Shown: piece by piece, positions 5,545 through 11,636 of the stretch
How the letters are laid out: each line of letters opens with the position of its first letter
Numbering within the stretch: position 1 is the stretch's first letter
Assembly (NCBI GenBank): GCA_016280485.1
Contig: JAEEGU010000131.1
Location: 1 to 13,057 of the forward strand
Source of the DNA: Bacillota bacterium
GTDB lineage: Bacteria > Bacillota > Clostridia > Peptostreptococcales > Anaerovoracaceae
Length of the DNA stretch: 13,057 nucleotides
Direction: 5' to 3'
The notes under the pieces: model-generated
Databases searched by the model: none
Told to the model about the DNA's origin: nothing
What the model saw: the letters and a program-made list of their open reading frames with translations, nothing else
Program-made: the position numbers and the translations under genes

Positions 5545-8500
5545 TTATTTATTCTCAAGCTCCGAGAGATCCATCATGCTTTGGACTCCGGAGCTTTTAT
5601 CTTTTTTCGGCTTTTCGGCGGCCTTGAAATCCGTTTCGGTTCCCTCGATCACGCGGTAAACAGGGCCGTAAGGATTGCCCTCTTCCTCCTCCATGCGAAG
5701 CTCGGCCTTGAAGGTATTGCCCTTTTTGTCCATGAGCTTGCTCTTTGTGACCGTCTTGCCCGCGAGGAATTTCTTCGCATCGGTTTTGGTGAAGGTAATG
5801 TTCGTCAGCAGCTTCATCTTTGAGTTTTTCCAGATGGCGAACTTGCAGCCCTCCTTAAAGCCGCTGCAGCTAAAGGCCTTCTGCGTTTCTATAACATCCT
5901 TTCCGCAGCGAGGACATTTGCCCAGACTCTCCGGGCCCTCGTCCGAAAAGCCCGCAAGCCCAAAGGAAGCACCGTAAGGCGATTCCGGTCCATCATCGTA
6001 GAGGAATACATCTCCGACGTAGATTTTATCCTTTGCCTTGGAATAGAGCCTGCGCATGCGGACAGTTTCAACTGTGCGGCGTCTGCCACAAGGTGCGCCC
6101 TCGGCTTCGTCGATAATCCAGTCGCTCTTTAAGAGCTTCTTTACCGCGCCGCGGGTTACCTTGGATTTGCTCATCATCCCGGACTTTGCCTTTTTCCAGA
6201 TGACAAACTTGCATCCTTCAGTATAGCCGCTGCAGCCGTAGCCGTTTTTACCCTCGACTATGTCTGCACCGCAGCGAGGGCATTTGCCCAGCGGCTTCGG
6301 TGGCTCGTGAACGATTTCTTCAAGCCCGAAGGAAGCACCGAATTCCGAACCTGGCCCGTCATCGACCAGATATACGCGGCCCGGATAGGTTTTTCTGCTC
6401 TTTTCGGAATAGAGGCGCTTAAAAAGTATGGTCTCCTTTGAACGGTGGATGGATTTTGGAGACTCCGGGACATCCGCGGCCTTTTCGGAATCGGTAGCCG
6501 CATCTGTTTTAAGGTCAAATGAGAACTGATCGGGAACCTTTTCTGTTTCCCTGTTTTCCGGAGTCTTTCGCTCAAATGTTATTCTCTCGGCGTCCTCAAA
6601 TCCGCCCGAAAGCCAGGTGTGGACCATGTCCGGCGTGATTTCGATTTTGCTCATCATTCCGGATTTCGCGGTTTTCCAGATCACGAACTTGCAGCCGTTT
6701 TTGTAGCCGCTGCAGCCGTAGCCGTTTGTCCCTTCAACGACATCGCAGCCGCAGCGAGGGCACGGTCCGAGAAGCAGCTTTCCGCGGCGCATGCTCTCCG
6801 GCACGTGATAGGCATCGACCTTTGGATATTCCGTCCTTATTACATTTTTTATCATGTCAAAGACGCTGTCTGTCAGATCCGTCCAAGGCACCTCGCCGTC
6901 CTGAATCTCCTGCTGTACGGCCCACCAGAGACCTGTCATATCCGGCTTTTTAAGCTCATCCGGAAGTATTCGATAGAGCTCGCGTCCAAGAACAGTCGAG
7001 CGAATCTGCTTGCCCCTGCTTTCGATAAAGCCGCGGGCTTCGAGATTGTCTATAATAAAGGAACGGGTAGCGGAGGTACCGATACTGCCGTTTTCGCCTT
7101 TCTTTTCCTTGTCCTTTTCGAGCAGGAGCTGCTTTGCGCGGGGGTCCGTAACATAGCGCGCTATGCGGGTCATATCCTCATTGAGCGAGGCCTTTGTATA
7201 GCGCGGAGGAGCCTTTGTCTCTTTTGCCTCATATGCCGCCTTTTTGCAGCCTGCGCTGTATGTTCCGGGCGTAATCAGCGAAAGCTCGCTTTCATCCTCC
7301 GCATCATCGCCACCCTTTTCGGGGCGAATCAGCTTTAAAAAGCCCTCGCTTGTAATCTTCGTGGAATTGGCACGCAAAGCCCCGCCCTCGGCAGGTACCT
7401 CGAGCGTGGTGCGCTCTTTTTCCGCAGGCGGCAGAAACTGCGCCATGAAATATTTAACAATCGCCAGGTAGACGTTGCGCTCTTCCTCGGTGAATTTGCT
7501 TATGTCAAGGCGCCTGTTCTGCGGTATGATCGCAGTGTGCGCCGTTATGTTTTTGTCGTCGAAGGCCCTGCTGTGAAGGCTCGTGTCAAGCGGCATGCGT
7601 GAGAAAATCTTGCCGGCCGGATCGCCCGAAAGGTTTGCGAGCACCTGTCGTACCGTGCCCGGTGCCTCCTTGTACTGCTCCTCCGAAAGGTACTGGCAGT
7701 CGGAGCGGTTGTACGTGATCGCGTTGTGCCTGTCGCGCAGGTTCTGCGTAATTTCGAGAACCTGCCCCGGGTCGTAGCCAAACTTAGCCGAGCAGTAGGT
7801 CTGCAGCTTAACAAGGTTAAACGGCAGCGGAGGCTGTTCGGTAATCTGCTTCATGCTGACGGCAGCCTTCTCAAGCTGCCTGCCACGGAGGGCTTCCGTT
7901 ATTTCGGTAGCGTAGTCTTCGTCGCTGATGCGGCCCTCCTCGAGGTTCGGGTCGTCCTTCGCCGGCTCGTAAGCGGCACGCACTGTCTTGCCACCAATCT
8001 CGAGCTCTGCGCTTATCGTAAAGTAGCGCTGCTTGGTGTGGTCCTCAATGAGCAGGTCGCGGGTCACGACAAGGCCCAGCGTCGGAGTCTGGACGCGGCC
8101 CACCGTAAGCATCTTGACGTGTGGGTTTTTGAGCGAGAAGTAGCGTGAGAAGTTGTAGCCCACCATTATGTCGGCGACCGACCTCGCGTGAGCGGACCAG
8201 CCGTAGTTAACAAACTCGGAATTGTCCTTCATGCTTGAAAGGGCTCTGCGGAGCGCGGCTTCCGTGGTATCGCCGGTCGAAAGGCGGTAGACTTTTCCGG
8301 TGTATTTGAACCAGTCGAGGATTTCGTCAATCAGGTACTGTCCCTCGTCGTCCGGGTCTCCGGCGTGGATTACGCACTCGGCATCGCGCAGCAAATCGCC
8401 TATTAAATTGAGTCTTTCGGCCTTTCCTTCGCCCGGCTTTTTGCCCCAGTTCTCAAAAAAGATAGGGAGAGCCTCGAGAGTCCAGGTTTTGTAGGTTTCG

Positions 8501-8673
8501 GCGTCGTAGTCCTCGGGCTCCTTTAAGGTCAATAGGTGACCAAAGGCCGCAACGATTGCGTATTCGCCCTTTACGGTGTAGCCGTCCTTTTTTGTGGCGC
8601 TGCCGTCCAAGGCCGCTTCGATGGCCCTGGCGAGCATAGGTTTTTCGGCAATAATAAGCTTCATGAAAGCCAT
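5545..8673 (-). CDS. topB: DNA topoisomerase III (type IA) with three C-terminal zinc modules
   Basis: TopB passes DNA strands through a transient single-strand break, relaxing negative supercoils and decatenating replication or recombination intermediates. The TOPRIM domain has IIAEKP (7-12) and the metal-binding DPDDEGQ (106-112). VGRVQTPTLGL (191-201) and the catalytic-tyrosine motif ITYNRSDCQYL (319-329, Tyr321) follow. Many relatives have Pro where Asn322 sits. The core ends near residue 630. The remaining third contains three Cys4 modules, each CPRCG...CSG(Y/F)..GCKF (638-663, 798-823, 920-945), followed by TOPRIM-C-terminal-repeat-like segments. E. coli TopB is about 650 residues, so this 1042-residue form is extended at the C-terminus. 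The ATG at 8673 has GAAAGGA very close upstream. A start at 8664 would give the family-like MKLIIAEKP but with a long spacer. Confidence 0.96.
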   Translation of the reverse strand: MAFMKLIIAEKPMLARAIEAALDGSATKKDGYTVKGEYAIVAAFGHLLTLKEPEDYDAETYKTWTLEALPIFFENWGKKPGEGKAERLNLIGDLLRDAECVIHAGDPDDEGQYLIDEILDWFKYTGKVYRLSTGDTTEAALRRALSSMKDNSEFVNYGWSAHARSVADIMVGYNFSRYFSLKNPHVKMLTVGRVQTPTLGLVVTRDLLIEDHTKQRYFTISAELEIGGKTVRAAYEPAKDDPNLEEGRISDEDYATEITEALRGRQLEKAAVSMKQITEQPPLPFNLVKLQTYCSAKFGYDPGQVLEITQNLRDRHNAITYNRSDCQYLSEEQYKEAPGTVRQVLANLSGDPAGKIFSRMPLDTSLHSRAFDDKNITAHTAIIPQNRRLDISKFTEEERNVYLAIVKYFMAQFLPPAEKERTTLEVPAEGGALRANSTKITSEGFLKLIRPEKGGDDAEDESELSLITPGTYSAGCKKAAYEAKETKAPPRYTKASLNEDMTRIARYVTDPRAKQLLLEKDKEKKGENGSIGTSATRSFIIDNLEARGFIESRGKQIRSTVLGRELYRILPDELKKPDMTGLWWAVQQEIQDGEVPWTDLTDSVFDMIKNVIRTEYPKVDAYHVPESMRRGKLLLGPCPRCGCDVVEGTNGYGCSGYKNGCKFVIWKTAKSGMMSKIEITPDMVHTWLSGGFEDAERITFERKTPENRETEKVPDQFSFDLKTDAATDSEKAADVPESPKSIHRSKETILFKRLYSEKSRKTYPGRVYLVDDGPGSEFGASFGLEEIVHEPPKPLGKCPRCGADIVEGKNGYGCSGYTEGCKFVIWKKAKSGMMSKSKVTRGAVKKLLKSDWIIDEAEGAPCGRRRTVETVRMRRLYSKAKDKIYVGDVFLYDDGPESPYGASFGLAGFSDEGPESLGKCPRCGKDVIETQKAFSCSGFKEGCKFAIWKNSKMKLLTNITFTKTDAKKFLAGKTVTKSKLMDKKGNTFKAELRMEEEEGNPYGPVYRVIEGTETDFKAAEKPKKDKSSGVQSMMDLSELENK
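5557..5608 (+). terminator. Possible scfB terminator embedded in the 3' end of topB
   Basis: AAGCTCCG (5557-5564) pairs with CGGAGCTT (5589-5596). Inside the 24-base loop, TCCA and TGGA can pair as well. The stem is followed by TTTATCTTTTTT. As scfB and topB are only two bases apart tail-to-tail, any scfB terminator must lie within topB coding sequence. The long loop makes this uncertain. No comparable signal was seen for topB inside scfB. Confidence 0.4.
5826..6762 (-). repeat. Intragenic repeats encoding the three TopB zinc modules
   Basis: Three related DNA segments lie at about 6640-6762, 6160-6282 and 5826-5925. The first two are exactly 480 bases apart (160 codons) and share near-identical runs such as GCCGCTGCAGCCGTAGCCGT. 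The third is 366 bases further and more diverged. They encode the Cys4 modules of TopB and reflect internal duplication, not a mobile or CRISPR repeat. Confidence 0.85.
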
Positions 8674-8699
8674 TTTCCTTTCACAATCAGATAAACTTT

Positions 8700-8728
8700 A
8701 TTATATACAATCGGACAAATTTCTTCAA
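8700..8728 (-). promoter_or_regulatory. Sigma-A promoter of topB
   Basis: On the minus strand -35 TTGAAG (8723-8728), 17-base spacer and perfect -10 TATAAT (8700-8705), giving a leader of about 20 bases before the ATG at 8673 (about 30 before 8664). It is back-to-back with the asnS promoter. Confidence 0.75.
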
Positions 8729-8751
8729 CTGCCTATAAATGCACATAAACC

Positions 8752-8780
8752 TTGCAAAAGGTGGGATTTGGTGATAGAAT
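8752..8780 (+). promoter_or_regulatory. Sigma-A promoter of asnS
   Basis: -35 TTGCAA (8752-8757), 17-base spacer, -10 TAGAAT (8775-8780). Transcription should start near 8787, leaving about 55 bases of leader, too short for a T-box riboswitch. An AAGGAG ribosome site at 8826-8831 follows. Confidence 0.7.
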
Positions 8781-8841
8781 ATTATGGAATGGGTTTAATT
8801 ACATTCAAAATACAAGCATATACACAAGGAGATTTATCAAA

Positions 8842-10236
8842 ATGAAAGATGTTGAAATCAGAAAACTGTTCAGGGACACCGCTGAGTACGCGGACCGTGA
8901 CATTGTTGTGAGAGGCTGGGTCAGAACCAACCGAAATTCCAACAAGTTCGGATTCATCGAGCTCAATGACGGTACGTTCTTTAAGTCCGTTCAGGTAGTT
9001 TACGAGGCCGACATCTTAAATAATTTTGACGAAATAGCAAAGGCGCCGATTTACGCGGCACTAGAGGTTCACGGAAAGCTCGTGCTTACACCGGAGGCGA
9101 AGCAGCCGTTTGAGGTAAAGGCACAGGAGGTCACAATCCTTGCCGACTGTGATGCAGACTACCCGCTTCAGAAAAAGCGCCACTCTCTCGAGTTCCTTCG
9201 CGAGAAGGCTTACCTTAGACCACGTACAAACACATTCTCGGCGGTATTCAGAGTTCGCTCACAGATTGCATATTCAATCCACAAGTTCTTCCAGGACAGA
9301 GGCTTTGTATATGTTCACACACCGCTGATTACAGGCTCCGACTGCGAGGGCGCAGGTGAGATGTTCCAGGTTACAACACTTGACTTAAACAATCCGCCTC
9401 GCACCGAAAGCGGCGAAATCGATTACAGCCAGGACTTCTTCGGCAAGATGACCAGCCTTACCGTGTCCGGTCAGCTCGAGGGCGAAATTATGGCTTTGGC
9501 TTTCCGCAACATCTACACCTTCGGACCTACATTCCGTGCTGAGAATTCAAATACGGCGCGCCATGCTTCCGAGTTCTGGATGATTGAGCCTGAAATTGCG
9601 TTTGCAGACCTCGAAGACAATATGGTTATTGCCGAGGAAATGATAAAATACATCATTCGTGATGTTCTTGAAAACTGCCCTGAGGAAATGGAGTTCTTCA
9701 ACAGCTTTGTGGACAAGGGACTTATCGAGAGACTCAATTCAATCGTTAATGCGGATTTTGGAAGAGTCACCTACACAGAGGCAGTAGAGCTTCTCAAAAA
9801 GAGTGGCAAGGAGTTCCAATATCCTGTGGAGTGGGGTATTGACCTGCAGACAGAGCACGAAAGATATCTCACAGAAGAAATATTCAAAAAGCCGCTCTTC
9901 GTTACGGATTATCCAAAGGATATCAAGGCATTCTACATGCGCATGAACGATGACGGCAAGACAGTTGCGGCTTGCGACCTGCTGGTACCGGGTGTTGGTG
10001 AGATTATCGGCGGTTCGCAGAGAGAAGAGCGTTATGACATGCTCGTAAAGAGAATGAAGGAGCTGGGCCTCAAAGAAGAGGATTACTGGTGGTATCTCGA
10101 CCTCCGCAGATACGGCGGCGTATATCATTCGGGTTACGGCCTCGGCTTCGAGCGCATTATCATGTACGTTACAGGCATGGCAAACATTCGCGACGTACAG
10201 CTCTTCCCGAGAACGCCAAAGAACGCAGAATTTTAG
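8842..10236 (+). CDS. asnS: Asparaginyl-tRNA synthetase
   Basis: AsnRS charges tRNA-Asn with asparagine in the cytoplasm. The 464-residue product is the usual bacterial length. The N-terminal OB-fold anticodon-binding domain occupies about residues 1-105 (VVRGWVRTNRNSNKFGFIELNDG). The class II catalytic domain contains the AsnRS signature GSDCEGAGEMFQVTTLD. Motif 2 is the Arg-containing stretch FRAENSNTARHASEFWMIEPE. Motif 3 is GLGFERIIMYVTGMANIRD, with the ATP-binding Arg, close to the C-terminus, which ends in QLFPRTP. The start at 8842 is set by AAGGAG ten bases upstream; an in-frame ATG at 8752 overlaps the -35 box and would add 30 unrelated residues. It probably shares a transcript with the EAL-HDOD gene 31 bases downstream. 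Confidence 0.97.
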   Translation: MKDVEIRKLFRDTAEYADRDIVVRGWVRTNRNSNKFGFIELNDGTFFKSVQVVYEADILNNFDEIAKAPIYAALEVHGKLVLTPEAKQPFEVKAQEVTILADCDADYPLQKKRHSLEFLREKAYLRPRTNTFSAVFRVRSQIAYSIHKFFQDRGFVYVHTPLITGSDCEGAGEMFQVTTLDLNNPPRTESGEIDYSQDFFGKMTSLTVSGQLEGEIMALAFRNIYTFGPTFRAENSNTARHASEFWMIEPEIAFADLEDNMVIAEEMIKYIIRDVLENCPEEMEFFNSFVDKGLIERLNSIVNADFGRVTYTEAVELLKKSGKEFQYPVEWGIDLQTEHERYLTEEIFKKPLFVTDYPKDIKAFYMRMNDDGKTVAACDLLVPGVGEIIGGSQREERYDMLVKRMKELGLKEEDYWWYLDLRRYGGVYHSGYGLGFERIIMYVTGMANIRDVQLFPRTPKNAEF

Positions 10237-10267
10237 TACAGAATTTTTATGAAAGGGAGGACAAGGC

Positions 10268-11482
10268 ATGTTAGTTTCCTTAGTTCCAATGTTCGACAAG
10301 GATATGAAGGTCAGCGCATATTCACTCCTTGCACAGAATGACAATTATCTTTTGAACCCGACACTTACGGGAATCGAGCGCCACGCGGTAGCGGCAAAGA
10401 TTAACGGCGTCGATGTTTTGAACGAGATGGGAGTGGAGACTCTTTCTCCGGGCACGGATATTTTCCTGCCTGTCAGCAAGATTGCAATCTTTACGGATAT
10501 TCCGAGCATCTGCAAGGTTCCGCATGAAAGACTCATACTTCTCCTTGAGGACATAAATGCAGAGGAATCTTACATAAAGAGACTCATAGAGCTCAAGAGC
10601 ATGGGCTACAGACTCGCGCTCAAGAATCTGCCGGTGACTTCATATGTTGAGCATGCGGCAATAATCAAGCTCATCGACTATATCATGCTCGACAGCACAG
10701 AGGTCGAGGTTACAAAGGCAAAGATCTTTTTCACAAAGGCTTATCCGCATGTAAAGCTTTGCGTAAGCGCTATCGTGAGCCAGGAATATTTCGATGCCAT
10801 CAAGGATGATCCTGAGTTCCTCTGGTTCGAGGGCCCATTCTACAGAGTGCCTGTTACAAAGGGCCAGTCGGAGGTTGCTCCTCTGAAGGCAACATATCTC
10901 CAGCTCCTCAATGTAGTTAACGACGCTGACTTTGAGCTTACAGACGTTGCGGATGTAATCAGCCGCGATACAGCTCTGACCTTAAGCTTCCTCAAGATGG
11001 TAGGCGCTGTTGCAGGTGCGGAAATCACTTCCATTCGCCAGGCTGCTGCAATGCTGGGTCAGGTAGAGCTTAAGAAGTGGATCAACGCAGTTGTAACAAA
11101 GGAACTTTGCGCAGACAGACCGAGCGAGGTTATGCGTATATCTCTTCTCCGTGCGAAATTTGCGGAGCAGCTTGCAGTGCTTTTCGAAATGGGCATGAGT
11201 GGACAGGAACTTTTCCTCACCGGACTGTTCTCCGTCCTCGATATCATCCTCGAATGCCCTATGCAGGAAGCCCTCAGCAAAATTAAGGTTTCAAAGGACA
11301 TCAGGGATGCCCTCATAGAGCACAAGGGCAAATTCGCAAAGGTACTCGACTTTGTTGTTCAATACGAGGCGGCAAACTGGCAGGAGGTTTCCAGAGTATT
11401 CATTGTTGATAATATCGAAATGGACGATGTTTACAACGCTTACATAAGCGCAATCAAGTGGTATCACCAGCTGATCGGTTAA
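10268..11482 (+). CDS. Degenerate EAL plus HDOD signalling protein (YuxH-like)
   Basis: The 404-residue protein has the order of COG3434 proteins: an EAL-like domain (about 1-200) then an HDOD domain (about 206-390). The N-terminus VPMFDKDMKVSAYSLLAQ aligns with the usual QPIFDRxxKVxGYELLFR, but Ser19 replaces the EAL glutamate. The helix normally ending in ALDDF reads LALKNL (116-121), and the metal-site Asp strand reads DYIMLD (137-142). Metal binding and cyclic-di-GMP hydrolysis are therefore unlikely. The HDOD part is well formed (YLQLLNVVNDADFELTDVAD at 210-229, then SIRQAAAMLGQVELKKWI). Such proteins probably act as binding or scaffold signal proteins; the partner is unknown. An AGGGAGG site (10254-10260) seven bases before the ATG supports this start. 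It follows asnS closely and ends before a strong terminator. Confidence 0.88.
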   Translation: MLVSLVPMFDKDMKVSAYSLLAQNDNYLLNPTLTGIERHAVAAKINGVDVLNEMGVETLSPGTDIFLPVSKIAIFTDIPSICKVPHERLILLLEDINAEESYIKRLIELKSMGYRLALKNLPVTSYVEHAAIIKLIDYIMLDSTEVEVTKAKIFFTKAYPHVKLCVSAIVSQEYFDAIKDDPEFLWFEGPFYRVPVTKGQSEVAPLKATYLQLLNVVNDADFELTDVADVISRDTALTLSFLKMVGAVAGAEITSIRQAAAMLGQVELKKWINAVVTKELCADRPSEVMRISLLRAKFAEQLAVLFEMGMSGQELFLTGLFSVLDIILECPMQEALSKIKVSKDIRDALIEHKGKFAKVLDFVVQYEAANWQEVSRVFIVDNIEMDDVYNAYISAIKWYHQLIG

Positions 11483-11504
11483 AAATGTAAATATGATTAT
11501 CTGT

Positions 11505-11535
11505 GGTGCGCGCCAAAGCGGTGCGCACCTTTTTT
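11505..11535 (+). terminator. Intrinsic terminator of the asnS operon
   Basis: GGTGCGCGCC (11505-11514) pairs with GGTGCGCACC (11520-11529), ten pairs including one G-U, around an AAAGC loop, followed by six T (11530-11535). It lies 22 bases after the EAL-HDOD stop codon. Confidence 0.93.
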
Positions 11536-11553
11536 AATGCGAAAAAACAAAAT

Positions 11554-11583
11554 ATTGCGAACGTCGCAATTTAATGGTATAAT
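11554..11583 (+). promoter_or_regulatory. Promoter with overlapping palindromic operator, upstream of the EF-G-like gene
   Basis: -35 TTGCGA (11555-11560), 17-base spacer, perfect -10 TATAAT (11578-11583). The -35 lies inside a perfect inverted repeat ATTGCGA-ACG-TCGCAAT (11554-11570), a typical repressor-site geometry. The regulator is not identified. Confidence 0.75.
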
Positions 11584-11592
11584 TTTGATTGT

Positions 11593-11605
11593 GGGCGCCA
11601 CGCCC
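11593..11605 (+). promoter_or_regulatory. 5' leader hairpin of the EF-G-like transcript
   Basis: GGGCG (11593-11597) and CGCCC (11601-11605) form a five-pair GC-only stem with a CCA loop, starting about at the predicted transcription start. It may protect the 5' end of the mRNA. The GGAGGG ribosome site (11624-11629) lies outside it. Confidence 0.4.
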
Positions 11606-11636
11606 CCGATAAAATGAATTAATGGAGGGTCTTATA

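Noticed and set aside
5826..6762. CRISPR or mobile repeat array
   Set aside because: The repeats are long, in frame, few, unevenly diverged and encode zinc modules of one protein.
6619..7338. A 239-codon open frame on the plus strand
   Set aside because: It lies inside topB in antisense; the frame is open because of topB codon composition. It has no ribosome site or domain.
8752..8841. A longer N-terminus for AsnRS
   Set aside because: The upstream ATG overlaps the -35 box of the promoter and has no ribosome site. The start at 8842 gives the normal family length and has AAGGAG.
8781..8841. T-box riboswitch before asnS
   Set aside because: The leader is only about 55 bases, with no specifier loop, T-box motif or terminator hairpin.
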